DNA of 60,626 nucleotides from an uncultured Roseateles sp. (GCF_913777145.1 NZ_CAJYPS010000001.1:118320-178945), one strand, 5' to 3'; positions 29,027-38,158 are shown, counted from the stretch's first letter. Numbers and translations: made by a program. Notes: generated by a model not told the origin, from the sequence alone.

Positions 29027-30271
29027 TCAGTCGTAGAGGTACACGGTCACCGAGCTGCCGGGGCCATAGCCCTCGCTCTCGGCCGGCACGATGACGAAGC
29101 CGTCGGCCCGGGTGGTGGAAGACAGCACCGAGGCACCGGACAGCGCCAGCGGCTCCAGCCCGTCGTCCGCCAGCCGCACGCGCACATAGTCCACCCGCCC
29201 CACGGCGGAGACGATCTTGCGCGCCACCGTGGCGCTGAGCCGGCGATGCGGCCAGTCGGCCGGGCGGCCGCCGAGGCGGCGTATCGCGCGGCCGGCGAAG
29301 AAGTCGTAGGCGCACAGGCAGGACACCGGGTTGCCGGGCAGCAGGAACACCAGCGTGTCGCCGATGCGGCCCATGCCCGCGGGGCTGGAGGGGCGCATCG
29401 CAATGCCGTGTATGGCCAGCTCGCCCAGGCGCGCCAGCAGCTGGGGCGCGTGGTCTTCGCTGCCCACGCTGGAGCCGCCCGACACCAGCACCACGTCGGC
29501 GCCGGGCGCACTCAGCGCGGCGGCGATGACGGCCGGGTCATCGCCCAGGCGCTGGTGGCTCTCGATCTCGCCGCCGTCGCGGCGCACCAGGCCGCGCAGC
29601 GTCACCGAGTTGGCGTCGTAGATGTCCCAGGGGCCCTTGGGCGTGCCCGGGGCCACCACCTCGTTGCCGGTCACCAGCAGGCGCACGCGCGGGCGGCGCA
29701 CCACGTCCAGCCGGGCCAGGCCCAGTGACGCGGCCAGGCCGCCGTCCTGGGGCCGCAGCCGGCGGCCAACGGCCAGCACGCGCGCGCCAGCCTGGATGTC
29801 CTCGCCCACGCGGCCCACGTGCTGCCAGGGCGTGACCGGCCGGGTCACCGCGATGCGGCCCTGCTGCTCGGTCGCGTACTCGGCCGGGATCACCGCATCC
29901 AGCCCCTCGGGCAGCGGCGCGCCGGTCATGATGCGCACCGCCGCCCCGGCGGGCAGCTCGCCGGCAAACGGCCGGCCCGGCATCGCCTGGCCCAGCACCG
30001 GGAACTCCAGCGGGTTGTATTCGCCCGCGCCGCTGGTGTCGGCGCCGCGCAGCGCGAAGCCGTCCATCGCAGAGCGCTGGAAGGCCGGCACGGCGATGGG
30101 CGCCAGCAGGTCGGCCGCGAGCACGCGGTCGGCGCTGTCATCCACCGCCACCGGCTCGGCGGGCAGCGCCTGCGCCTGGGCGTCCACCCAGGCCAGCGCC
30201 TCGCCCACCTCGCGGCGCTGCGCGAAGCCATGCATGCGTACATCAGGCGCGGCAGCGGGTCGGCTCGTCAT
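29027..30271 (-). CDS. moeA: Molybdopterin molybdenumtransferase MoeA
   Basis: 414 residues, standard MoeA length. Key parts: SAMDGFALRGADTSG, MTGAPLPEGLDAVIPAE, VRLLVTGNEVVAPG, VLVSGGSSVGSEDHAPQLL (molybdopterin-binding, with the catalytic Asp/Glu) and LLPGNPVSCLCAYDFF. It inserts the metal into MPT-AMP to form the cofactor used by the formate dehydrogenase encoded divergently. The start codon overlaps the stop of tupBC by 4 bp (ATGA), which points to translational coupling. A second MoeA-type gene follows directly, so metal insertion is doubly covered, perhaps one for Mo and one for W. Confidence 0.94.
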   Translation of the reverse strand: MTSRPAAAPDVRMHGFAQRREVGEALAWVDAQAQALPAEPVAVDDSADRVLAADLLAPIAVPAFQRSAMDGFALRGADTSGAGEYNPLEFPVLGQAMPGRPFAGELPAGAAVRIMTGAPLPEGLDAVIPAEYATEQQGRIAVTRPVTPWQHVGRVGEDIQAGARVLAVGRRLRPQDGGLAASLGLARLDVVRRPRVRLLVTGNEVVAPGTPKGPWDIYDANSVTLRGLVRRDGGEIESHQRLGDDPAVIAAALSAPGADVVLVSGGSSVGSEDHAPQLLARLGELAIHGIAMRPSSPAGMGRIGDTLVFLLPGNPVSCLCAYDFFAGRAIRRLGGRPADWPHRRLSATVARKIVSAVGRVDYVRVRLADDGLEPLALSGASVLSSTTRADGFVIVPAESEGYGPGSSVTVYLYD

Positions 30272-31746
30272 GTCCAGGGTAGTTCTCCTCGCAGGAATTG
30301 GGCGGCCTCGGTGGGCAGCGTGGGGTCGGTGAAGAAGTGCTCGGCGGGCCGCTCGGCCACCAGCCGGCCGGCCTCGAAATAGGCCACCCGGTCGGCCAGG
30401 CGCTTGGCCTGGCCGAGATTGTGCGTGCTCATCACCACGGTAACGCCGGCCGCCGCGACCTGCTCGATCAGGGTCTCGACCTCGCGCTTGGCGCTGGGGT
30501 CCAGGCTGGCCGTGGGCTCGTCCAGCAGCAGCAGGTCGGGCCGCGTGGCCCAGGCGCGGGCCAGCGCCAGACGCTGCTGCTGGCCGCCGGACAGCGCTCG
30601 TGCCGGCCGCTGCGCCTGGCCGTCCAGGCCCACCGCGGCCAGCGCTTCATGGCAGCGCTGCGGCCGCTGGGCGGCCGGCACGCCTCCCAGCCACAGCGCA
30701 ATCCAGACATTGCGGTAGACGCTCAGCCGCAGCAGAAAGGGCTTCTGGAACAGCATGGCCAGCCGCGGCGCTCGCCCCTCGGGCTGCAGCTCGGCGCGCT
30801 CGATGCGACCGCTGTGCGGCAACAGACCATGCAGCAGACGCAGCAGCGTGGTCTTGCCCGAGCCATTGGCGCCAATCAGCGCCAGGCGCTCGCCACGTGC
30901 CAGCGTCAGCGTCAGCGGCTGCAGCGCGATGCGCTCGCCAAAGCTCACGCCGGCCTGCTGCAACGCAATCAGCGGCTGCGACACGGGCCGCGCGGGCGCG
31001 GCCGCCAGCACCGGGCGCGCGGCCAGCGGCGTGGCGGGCGCCGGCGCCCTCGCCTGCTCCGCCCACCACTGGGCCAGCAGGATGGCGCCATTCGCCGCGC
31101 CCACGATGGCCAGCAGCACCAGACCCAGGCCCAGCGCCAGCGCCAGATCACCCTTACTGGTCTCCAGCGCGATCGCGGTGGTCATCACCCGCGTGATGCC
31201 GGCAATGTTGCCACCCACGATCATCACGGCGCCCACCTCGGCCACCGCGCGGCCAAAGGCCGTGAGCAGCAGCGTCAACACGCCCAGGCGCTCGTGCACC
31301 AGCAGCAGCAGCGCGCTGCGCAGCGGGCCGGCGCCCAGGGAGCGCAGCTGGTCGCCGCCCTCATCCAGCGCAGCCTGCACCAGGCGGCGCGACAGCGCAG
31401 CAATCAGCGGCACGACGAGCAGCGTCTGGGCCACCACCATGGCGGTGGGCGTGAACAGCAGGCCCAGCGAGCCCAGCGGGCCGGCGCGCGACAGCAGCAG
31501 GTAGACCAGCAGGCCCACCACCACGGCCGGCAGCGCTAGCAGCGTGTTCAACAGCCACACCAGCAGGCCATGGCCAGGGAAGCGCGCGACCGCCAGCCAG
31601 GCGCCCAGCCACAGCCCCAGCACCGCGCCGATCAGCACCGCGCAGCCGCTGACGCGCAGCGACAGCAGCGCGATGCGCCACAGCTCGGCGTCGCCCCCCA
31701 CTATCAGCCCCCAGGCCAGCTGCAGGCTGTCGAGAAATGTGTTCAT
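30268..31746 (-). CDS. Tungstate-type ABC transporter, permease and ATPase fused in one chain
   Basis: 492 residues. Residues 1-about 230 are a permease with about five or six helices and the inner-membrane EAA-like loop GRAVAEVGAVMIVGGNIAG. An Ala/Pro-rich linker follows. From about 255 on there is a complete ABC ATPase: Walker A GANGSGKTTLL, Q-loop MLFQKPFLL, signature LSGGQQQRLALARAWA, Walker B DLLLLDEPTASLD and His switch STHNLGQAKRL. TupB and TupC are normally separate, so this is a fused TupBC. A functional transporter would be a homodimer. It works with the binding protein encoded 60 bp upstream. Confidence 0.9.
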   Translation of the reverse strand: MNTFLDSLQLAWGLIVGGDAELWRIALLSLRVSGCAVLIGAVLGLWLGAWLAVARFPGHGLLVWLLNTLLALPAVVVGLLVYLLLSRAGPLGSLGLLFTPTAMVVAQTLLVVPLIAALSRRLVQAALDEGGDQLRSLGAGPLRSALLLLVHERLGVLTLLLTAFGRAVAEVGAVMIVGGNIAGITRVMTTAIALETSKGDLALALGLGLVLLAIVGAANGAILLAQWWAEQARAPAPATPLAARPVLAAAPARPVSQPLIALQQAGVSFGERIALQPLTLTLARGERLALIGANGSGKTTLLRLLHGLLPHSGRIERAELQPEGRAPRLAMLFQKPFLLRLSVYRNVWIALWLGGVPAAQRPQRCHEALAAVGLDGQAQRPARALSGGQQQRLALARAWATRPDLLLLDEPTASLDPSAKREVETLIEQVAAAGVTVVMSTHNLGQAKRLADRVAYFEAGRLVAERPAEHFFTDPTLPTEAAQFLRGELPWT

Positions 31747-31806
31747 GTCCGCAATGCGGGCGGCCCGCTGGTGCAGGCCGCCTCGGCCCAGGCGCCGGGT
31801 GGCGCG

Positions 31807-32640
31807 TCAGCGCGCGTTCGGAAAGAACAGCGGCTGGCCCTCGATCTGGTAGCCGGCGATCACAGCCTGTCCCGCAGGCGACACCAGCCAGTCCACAAAG
31901 CGCTGGCCCAGTTCCTTCTTGACCTGCGGATGCTTGGCCGGGTTGACCAGCATCACGCCGTACTGGTTGAAGAGCTTCTTGTCGCCCTCGACCAGAATGA
32001 CCAGATCGCCCCGGTTCTTGAACGCCAGCCAGGTGCCGCGATCGGTGAGCACATAGCCGTTCAGCGCCGAGCCCATGTTCAGCGCCGGACCCATGCCGCA
32101 GCCGCATTCCTTGTAGCCGGCCGGCTTGGCGGCAGCCAGGTCGATGTTGGCCTGCTTCCACAGGCGCAGCTCGGCGCTGTGCGTGCCGCTGCGGTCACCG
32201 CGGGAGATGAAAGGCTGGCCACTCTGGGCCACCTTGGACAGGCCGGCGACGATGTCGGCGCCGCGCACCTGGGCCGGATCGGCCTTGGGGCCCACCAGCA
32301 CGAAATCGTTGTACATCACCGGGTAGCGCTTCTCGCTCCAGCCTTCGGCGACGAACTTCTCCTCGGCCGCGGTGTCGTGCACGAACACCACGTCGGCGTC
32401 ACCGCGACGGCCCAGGTCCAGCGCCTGGCCCGTGCCCACCGCCACCACCCGCACCTCGATGCCGCTGGCGCGCGTGAAGGCAGGCAGCAGGTGCTTGAAC
32501 AGACCGGATTGCTCGGTCGACGTGGTGGAGGCCACCACGATGAACTTGTCCTGGGCCTGGGCCAATGGCGCAGCCAGCGCGCCGGACAGGGCCAGCAACG
32601 CGCAGAGGAAGTGACGGGTCTTGATCATGGAAAGTGACAT
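31807..32640 (-). CDS. tupA: Tungstate/oxyanion-binding periplasmic protein (TupA-like)
   Basis: 277 residues with signal peptide (LAAPLAQAQ). The mature protein begins KFIVVASTTSTEQSGLFKHL, which carries the STTS-type oxyanion-binding motif typical of TupA rather than ModA or WtpA. Further family parts are FVHDTAAEEKFVAEG, YNDFVLVGP, FISRGDRSGTHSAELRLW and YVLTDRGTWLAF. TupA proteins bind tungstate very tightly and select it over molybdate, so tungstate is the likely ligand. An alternative ATG 12 nt downstream is possible; neither start has a clear Shine-Dalgarno. First gene of the tup-moeA operon, divergent from the formate dehydrogenase operon. Confidence 0.9.
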   Translation of the reverse strand: MSLSMIKTRHFLCALLALSGALAAPLAQAQDKFIVVASTTSTEQSGLFKHLLPAFTRASGIEVRVVAVGTGQALDLGRRGDADVVFVHDTAAEEKFVAEGWSEKRYPVMYNDFVLVGPKADPAQVRGADIVAGLSKVAQSGQPFISRGDRSGTHSAELRLWKQANIDLAAAKPAGYKECGCGMGPALNMGSALNGYVLTDRGTWLAFKNRGDLVILVEGDKKLFNQYGVMLVNPAKHPQVKKELGQRFVDWLVSPAGQAVIAGYQIEGQPLFFPNAR

Positions 32641-32886
32641 CTGATGGGCGGTGCCAGGATTTGCTCCGGCAGGCTTGAATCGAGGCTGAACCTGAGAGGG
32701 CGGCGCGCCAGAATCTCACACTGCAAGCGTCGCATATCCAGCCGGCGGCATGATCGCCCATTTCATGCCGTGTACAGCGAATCCCCTGAGCCTATTCCGA
32801 TTGCTGCGAGGGGAATGGCTGTGCTCCAATCACGCCCTCACGCTGCCTGTGCGTGTCAATCACACTATTACCCAGGAGCCCTCAAC
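32641..32886. promoter_or_regulatory. Divergent intergenic region of tupA and the formate dehydrogenase operon
   Basis: 246 bp without a gene. On the tupA side, the minus strand could fold into GCCGGA-GCAAA-TCC-T-GGC close to the start, and TGGGCG (32755-32760 read in reverse) could pair with CGCCCA beside the ATG, giving a leader of about 115 nt. No molybdenum-cofactor riboswitch consensus was recognised. On the formate dehydrogenase side there are TATTAC (32866-32871) as a weak -10 and AGGAG (32874-32878) as ribosome-binding site. No ModE palindrome is evident. Confidence 0.35.
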
Positions 32887-33096
32887 ATGAGTGAAGCCAA
32901 GCAACAGCAGGTGTCCCGCCGACGCCTGTTCGCAGGCGCCGGCGCGGTCGGCGCCCTGGCAGGTGCGGCCGCTCTGATGCCGCGCATTGAGCCCGCAGCC
33001 CCGCAGGCCGAGGCGGCCAAGCCCGCGCCCGAAACCGGCGGCGGCTACCAACTCACGGCGCACGTGAAGCGCTACTACCAGACCGCCAAGGTCTGA
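32887..33096 (+). CDS. Small TAT-signal protein of the formate dehydrogenase operon
   Basis: 69 residues. It carries a twin-arginine signal SRRRLFAGAGAVGALAGAAA followed by a short tail ending YQLTAHVKRYYQTAKV, which is the hallmark of the small 'formate dehydrogenase region TAT target' family. It sits first in the operon, 64 bp before the catalytic subunit gene. Its role is unknown; an assembly or export partner of the TAT-exported alpha subunit is plausible. AGGAG lies 8 nt before the ATG. Confidence 0.85.
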   Translation: MSEAKQQQVSRRRLFAGAGAVGALAGAAALMPRIEPAAPQAEAAKPAPETGGGYQLTAHVKRYYQTAKV

Positions 33097-33160
33097 GCTC
33101 CCTCTCTATCTCGCGAAGGGCCGTGCGATGCGCGCGGCCGAAAGGACTCCTGGAGACGCC

Positions 33161-36130
33161 ATGCTGCTGACTCGCCGCTCAACCTCAGCCGGCCCGAACC
33201 CCTCGGGCCTGGTCAACAGTCTCGTGCGCGGTGTGGCGCGCGCCGTGCCGACGATGGACCGTCGATCCTTCCTGCGCCGCTCCGGCATGGGCGTGGGCGC
33301 GGGCATCGCCGCCTCCCAGCTGACGCTGGTGAAGAAGGCCGACGCGGCCAGCACCGCATCGGGCGACGCGGCCAAGAAGGTCGAGGTCAAGCGCACCGTG
33401 TGCGGCCACTGCTCGGTGGGCTGCGCGGTGGACGCGGTGGTCGAGAACGGCGTGTGGGTACGCCAGGAGCCGGTGTTCGACAGCCCCATCAACATGGGTT
33501 CGCACTGCGCCAAGGGCGCGGCGCTGCGTGAGCACGGCCACGGCGAGTACCGTCTGCGCACGCCCATGAAGCTGATCGACGGCAAGTACCAGAAGATCAG
33601 CTGGGACCAGGCGCTCAACGAGATCAGCGCCAAGATGTTGGAGCTGCGCAAGGAAAGCGGCCCGGACAGCGTCTACGTGGTCGGCTCGTCCAAGCACAAC
33701 AACGAGCAGGCCTACCTGCTGCGCAAGTGGATGACGCTGTGGGGCAGCAATAACTGCGACCACCAGGCGCGCATCTGCCACTCCACCACGGTGGCCGGCG
33801 TGGCCAATACCTGGGGGTATGGCGCGATGACCAACTCCTACAACGACATGCACAACGCCAAGGCGGCGCTGTACATCGGCTCCAACGCCGCCGAGGCGCA
33901 CCCGGTGTCCATGCTGCACCTGCTGCATGCGAAGGAGAAGGGCTGCAAGATCATCGTGGTCGACCCGCGCTTCACGCGCACCGCCGCCAAGGCGCACAAG
34001 CATGTGCGCCTGCGCTCGGGTTCGGACATCGCCTTCCTGTTCGGCGTGATGTATCACGTCTTCAAGAACGGCTGGGAAGACAAGAAGTACCTCGAGGACC
34101 GTGTCTACGGCATGGAGAAGGTCCGCGAGGAGGTGCTGACCAAGTGGACGCCGGAGAAGGTCGAGGAGGTCTCGGGCGTTGACGAGGCCACCTGCTACGA
34201 GGTCGCCAAGACCATGGCCGAGAACCGCCCGGGCACCATCGTGTGGTGCATGGGTCAGACCCAGCACACCATAGGCAATGCCATCGTGCGGGCGTCCTGC
34301 CTGCTGCAGCTGGCACTGGGCAACGTCGGCAAGGCCGGCGGCGGCACCAACATCTTCCGCGGCCACGACAACGTGCAGGGCGCGACCGACGTCGGCCCCA
34401 ACCCCGACTCCCTGCCCGGCTACTACGGCCTGGCCGAAGGCTCCTTCAAGCACTTCGCCAAGACCTGGGGCGTGGACTTCGAGTGGATCAAGAAGCAGTA
34501 CGCGCCGGGCATGATGAGCAAGTCCGGCATCACCGTGTCGCGCTGGATTGACGGCGTGCTGGAGAAGAACGAGCTGATCGACCAGGACAGCAACATCCGT
34601 GCGATGTTCTTCTGGGGCCATGCGCCCAACTCCCAGACCCGCGGTCTGGAGATGAAGAAGGCGATGGACAAGCTGGACATGCTGGTCGTCGTCGACCCCT
34701 TCCCCAGCGCCACCGCAGCCATGGCCGCGATGCCCGGCGAGGGCGGCAACCCCAAGCGCGCGGTCTACCTGCTGCCAGCCACCACGCAGTTCGAGACCAG
34801 CGGCTCCTGCACGGCGTCCAATCGAAGCCTCCAGTGGCGCGAGAAGGTCATCGACCCGCTGTGGGACAGCCGCACCGACCACATGATCATGTACCAGTTC
34901 GCGCAGAAGCTGGGCTTCGACAAGGAGCTGGTCAAGAACTACAAGATGGTCAAGGGCAAGGGCGGCATGGACGAGCCCGAGACCGAGTCCATCCTGCGTG
35001 AGATCAACCAGTGCGTCTGGTCCATCGGCTACACCGGCCAGAGTCCCGAACGCCTGAAGGCCCACATGCGCAACATGCATGTGTTCGACGTGACCACGCT
35101 GAAGGCCAAGGGCGGCATCGACAAGGAAACCGGCTACAAGCTGGACGGTGACTACTTCGGCCTGCCCTGGCCCTGCATGGGCACGCCCGAGTTCAAGCAC
35201 CCCGGCTCGCCCAACCTGTACGACACATCCAAGCACGTGATGGATGGCGGTGGCAACTTCCGCGCCAACTTCGGCGTGGAGCGTGACGGCGTGTCGCTGC
35301 TGGCCGCCGAGGGCTCGCACTCGGTGGGCGCCGACCTGACCATGGGCTACCCCGAGTTCGACCACCTGCTGCTGAAGAAGCTGGGCTGGTGGGACGAACT
35401 CACCGAGGACGAGAAGAAGGCCGCCGACGGCAAGAACTGGAAGACCGACCCTTCCGGCGGCATCATCCGCGTGACCATGAAGAACCATGGCTGCCACCCC
35501 TTCGGCAATGCCAAGGCGCGCGCCGTGGTCTGGAACTTCCCGGACCCCATCCCTCAGCACCGCGAGCCGCTGTACAGCACGCGCCCGGACCTGGTCGAGA
35601 AATACCCGACGCACGACGACAAGAAGGCCTTCTGGCGCCTGCCCACCCTCTACAAGACGGTGCAGCAGAAGAACAAGGACATCGGCAAGGACTTCCCGCT
35701 GGTGATGACCTCGGGCCGTCTGGTCGAGTACGAGGGTGGCGGCGAGGAAACGCGCTCCAACCCCTGGCTGGCCGAGCTGCAGCAGGAGATGTTCGTCGAG
35801 ATCAATCCGCGGGCGGCCAACGACCGCGGCATCCGCAACGGCGACTTCGTGTGGGTCAAGACCCCGCCCATGCTGGCCGTGCCCGAGTTCAAGGGCATCA
35901 AGGTCAAGGCCATGGTGACCGAGCGCGTGGGGGCGGACACGGTGTTCCTGCCCTTCCACTTCTCGGGACGCTGGGGCGGTCTGGATCTCGCCAAGTACTA
36001 CCCCGAGGGTGCGATGCCCATCGTGCGCGGCGAGGCGGTCAACACCGCCACGACCTACGGCTACGACAGCGTCACGATGATGCAGGAAACCAAGACCACC
36101 GTCTGCCAGATCGAGAAGGCCACGGCCTGA
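33161..36130 (+). CDS. Formate dehydrogenase, catalytic alpha subunit (Cys type, TAT-exported)
   Basis: 989 residues from ATG 33161, chosen because GGAG lies five bases before it; an ATG at 33128 is in frame. A twin-arginine signal (MDRRSFLRRSG) indicates periplasmic placement. The [4Fe-4S] motif uses Cys81, Cys84, Cys88 and Cys116. The metal ligand is Cys206 (TGC) in HQARICHST where E. coli FdnG has selenocysteine. Molybdopterin-binding parts VVDPRFTRTA, GMGQTQH-like WCMGQTQHTIGNA and FRGHDNVQGATDVG follow. It oxidises formate to CO2 using a bis-MGD Mo or W centre. The neighbouring tungstate importer favours W. Confidence 0.95.
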   Translation: MLLTRRSTSAGPNPSGLVNSLVRGVARAVPTMDRRSFLRRSGMGVGAGIAASQLTLVKKADAASTASGDAAKKVEVKRTVCGHCSVGCAVDAVVENGVWVRQEPVFDSPINMGSHCAKGAALREHGHGEYRLRTPMKLIDGKYQKISWDQALNEISAKMLELRKESGPDSVYVVGSSKHNNEQAYLLRKWMTLWGSNNCDHQARICHSTTVAGVANTWGYGAMTNSYNDMHNAKAALYIGSNAAEAHPVSMLHLLHAKEKGCKIIVVDPRFTRTAAKAHKHVRLRSGSDIAFLFGVMYHVFKNGWEDKKYLEDRVYGMEKVREEVLTKWTPEKVEEVSGVDEATCYEVAKTMAENRPGTIVWCMGQTQHTIGNAIVRASCLLQLALGNVGKAGGGTNIFRGHDNVQGATDVGPNPDSLPGYYGLAEGSFKHFAKTWGVDFEWIKKQYAPGMMSKSGITVSRWIDGVLEKNELIDQDSNIRAMFFWGHAPNSQTRGLEMKKAMDKLDMLVVVDPFPSATAAMAAMPGEGGNPKRAVYLLPATTQFETSGSCTASNRSLQWREKVIDPLWDSRTDHMIMYQFAQKLGFDKELVKNYKMVKGKGGMDEPETESILREINQCVWSIGYTGQSPERLKAHMRNMHVFDVTTLKAKGGIDKETGYKLDGDYFGLPWPCMGTPEFKHPGSPNLYDTSKHVMDGGGNFRANFGVERDGVSLLAAEGSHSVGADLTMGYPEFDHLLLKKLGWWDELTEDEKKAADGKNWKTDPSGGIIRVTMKNHGCHPFGNAKARAVVWNFPDPIPQHREPLYSTRPDLVEKYPTHDDKKAFWRLPTLYKTVQQKNKDIGKDFPLVMTSGRLVEYEGGGEETRSNPWLAELQQEMFVEINPRAANDRGIRNGDFVWVKTPPMLAVPEFKGIKVKAMVTERVGADTVFLPFHFSGRWGGLDLAKYYPEGAMPIVRGEAVNTATTYGYDSVTMMQETKTTVCQIEKATA

Positions 36131-36145
36131 ACAGGAGAGAGCTAA

Positions 36146-36772
36146 ATGGCCCGCATGAAATTCATCTGCGACAGCGAACGCTGCATCGAGTGCAACGGTT
36201 GCGTCACCGCCTGCAAGGCCGAGCATGACGTGCCCTGGGGCGTGAACCGCCGCCGCGTCGTCACGCTGGACGACGGCGTGCCCGGCGAGAAGAGCATCTC
36301 GGTCGCCTGCATGCACTGCTCGGACGCGCCCTGCATGGCGGTCTGCCCGGTGGACTGTTTCTACCGCACCGACGAAGGCGTGGTGCTGCACGACAAGGAC
36401 GTCTGCATCGGCTGCGGCTACTGCAGCTACGCCTGCCCGTTCGGTGCCCCGCAGTTCCCCAGCAACGGCACCTTCGGCCTGCGCGGCAAGATGGACAAGT
36501 GCACCTTCTGCGCCGGCGGTCCCGAGGAGAACGGCAGCGAGGCCGAGTACGAGAAGTACGGCCGCAACCGCCTGTCCGAAGGCAAGCTGCCCGCCTGCGC
36601 CGAGATGTGCAGCACCAAGGCGCTGCTGGGCGGCGATGGCGACGTGGTCGCCGACATCTTCCGCACCCGCGTGCTGACCCGCAATTCGGGCAGCGAGGTC
36701 TGGGGCTGGGGCACGGCCTACGGCAAGCCCACCCAAGGCGGTCAAGCCAAGCCGGAGAGCAACAAGCCATGA
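36146..36772 (+). CDS. Formate dehydrogenase, four-cluster iron-sulfur beta subunit
   Basis: 208 residues. Four Cys groups of the DMSO-reductase-family electron subunit are present: CDSERCIECNGCVTACK, CMHCSDAPCMAVCP, CIGCGYCSYACPFG and CTFC with CAEMC. It passes electrons from the catalytic subunit to the cytochrome b subunit. It lacks the C-terminal membrane helix of E. coli FdnH and is about 85 residues shorter, so it must be held by its partners. AGGAGAG precedes the ATG by about 6 nt. The stop overlaps the start of the next gene (ATGA). Confidence 0.95.
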   Translation: MARMKFICDSERCIECNGCVTACKAEHDVPWGVNRRRVVTLDDGVPGEKSISVACMHCSDAPCMAVCPVDCFYRTDEGVVLHDKDVCIGCGYCSYACPFGAPQFPSNGTFGLRGKMDKCTFCAGGPEENGSEAEYEKYGRNRLSEGKLPACAEMCSTKALLGGDGDVVADIFRTRVLTRNSGSEVWGWGTAYGKPTQGGQAKPESNKP

Positions 36773-37005
36773 GCAGCCGACTGAACCTCACCCTGGCCCT
36801 GGCCGCGCTGCTGGCTTTGAGCGCCTGTACCGAGAAGGCGCAGACCGCGTCGGGCCGCAAGTCCGACGAGAAGCCCTGGGTCAGCGCCCACACGGCCTTC
36901 GACGCGTCCGGCTACAAGCCGTCCGACGATCGCGCCGCCTGGGAGCAGCAGATCAAGGCTCGCAACCAGTCCCAGAACGAATACAACCGCACGGGCGCTC
37001 ACTGA
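36769..37005 (+). CDS. Small lipoprotein in the formate dehydrogenase operon
   Basis: 78 residues. The start overlaps the FeS subunit stop by 4 bp. Hydrophobic leader MSSRLNLTLALAALLALSAC ends in the lipobox LSAC, so Cys20 is probably lipidated. The short hydrophilic mature part (VSAHTAFDASGYKPSDD, then a helix KARNQSQNEYNRT) has no recognised fold. Its place between the FeS and cytochrome genes suggests a structural or assembly role at the periplasmic face of the complex. Confidence 0.75.
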   Translation: MSSRLNLTLALAALLALSACTEKAQTASGRKSDEKPWVSAHTAFDASGYKPSDDRAAWEQQIKARNQSQNEYNRTGAH

Positions 37006-37027
37006 GCCCATGCTGGAAGGAGTTCCC

Positions 37028-38158
37028 ATGCGACACGGTTGGATGCGTCAACTGATGCTGGGGCTGCTGGTGACCGTCTCGGCGGTGGCCGGGGCGCAGA
37101 CCGCGCCCGCAGCACCCGCGACCACCGCCTCGGCGGTGGCGGCCCCCGAGCCCAAACCCGACGACACCAATGCCCAGCGTGCCAAGAGCCAGCCGGGCAA
37201 CAACGCGCCGTTCTGGCGCGCGGTGCGCGAGTCCGGCGTGCAGGAAGGTCACACCACGCTGCCCGGCGCCGAGAAGGGCGTGCTGATCCAGCGCTTCGTG
37301 CAATACCCCGGCTCCCACCTCACCAACGCCGGTGAGGCCTGGCGCCAGGTGCGCAACCGCTGGATCATTCCCTACGGCGGCTCGCTGCTGCTGATCGCGG
37401 TGCTGGCACTGGCCATCTTCTACAAGACCAAGGGCCCCATGGGCCACGACCACCCGGAGACGGGCCGCAAGATCGAACGCTTCACGCCATTCGAGCGGGC
37501 CGCGCACTGGGTCAATGCCGGTGCCTTCACCGCACTGGCCGTGTCCGGCATCGTGATGGCCTTCGGCAAGTTCTTCCTGCTGCCCATCATCGGCAGCACG
37601 CTGTTCGGCTGGCTGACCTACCTGCTGAAGAACGTGCACAACTTCGTCGGCCCGCTGTTCGCGGTGTCGCTGACCATCGTGGTGATCACCTTCGTGAAGG
37701 ACAACATCGCGAACGCGTCCGACCTCGTGTGGCTCAAGCGCGCCGGCGGCATGCTGGGCGACGGTCCGCACGTGCCCTCGCATCGCTTCAATGCGGGCGA
37801 GAAAGGCATGTTCTGGTGGGGCATCTGCGTGCCCGGTGTGGTGATCGTGGCCTCGGGCTTCGTGCTGGACAAGCTCATCCCCGGCATGGCCTACCTGCGC
37901 GGCGACATGCACATCGCGCAGATGATCCACGCGGTCGCCGCGATGATCATGATGGCCATGCTGCTGGGCCATATCTACATGGGCACGATAGGCGTCAAGG
38001 GCGCGCTGGGCGCGATGAAGACCGGCTGGGTCGAGGAATCCTGGGCCAAGGAGCACCATGAGTACTGGTACGACGACATCAAGGCCGGCAAGATCCCCGT
38101 GCAGCGTTCCGCCCAGAGCGCCCCGTCCGCGACCGGCTCGCCGGCCACCGGCACCTGA
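37028..38158 (+). CDS. Formate dehydrogenase, cytochrome b556 gamma subunit
   Basis: 376 residues from ATG 37028, favoured by GGAAGGAG six bases before it (an ATG 18 nt upstream is in frame). An N-terminal signal and Ala/Pro-rich region precede a helix (WIIPYGGSLLLIAVLALAIF). The FdnI-like core begins at IERFTPFERAAHWVNAG and has four helices with the heme-ligating His residues (AHWVNAG, HNFVGP, HIAQMIHAVAAM, GHIYMG). It transfers electrons to the quinone pool. The N-terminal extension of about 130 residues is longer than in E. coli FdnI. Confidence 0.93.
   Translation: MRHGWMRQLMLGLLVTVSAVAGAQTAPAAPATTASAVAAPEPKPDDTNAQRAKSQPGNNAPFWRAVRESGVQEGHTTLPGAEKGVLIQRFVQYPGSHLTNAGEAWRQVRNRWIIPYGGSLLLIAVLALAIFYKTKGPMGHDHPETGRKIERFTPFERAAHWVNAGAFTALAVSGIVMAFGKFFLLPIIGSTLFGWLTYLLKNVHNFVGPLFAVSLTIVVITFVKDNIANASDLVWLKRAGGMLGDGPHVPSHRFNAGEKGMFWWGICVPGVVIVASGFVLDKLIPGMAYLRGDMHIAQMIHAVAAMIMMAMLLGHIYMGTIGVKGALGAMKTGWVEESWAKEHHEYWYDDIKAGKIPVQRSAQSAPSATGSPATGT

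Noticed and set aside
31747..31806. Internal terminator between tupA and tupBC
   Set aside because: GGCGGCC/GGCCGCC (31759-31782) can pair, but there is no T-run on the minus strand and the genes form one functional operon.
32641..32760. Molybdenum-cofactor riboswitch in front of tupA
   Set aside because: The known consensus was not recognised; only generic pairing is possible.
33770..33780. Selenocysteine (in-frame TGA) in formate dehydrogenase
   Set aside because: The ligand codon is TGC (Cys206), so no SECIS element is needed.
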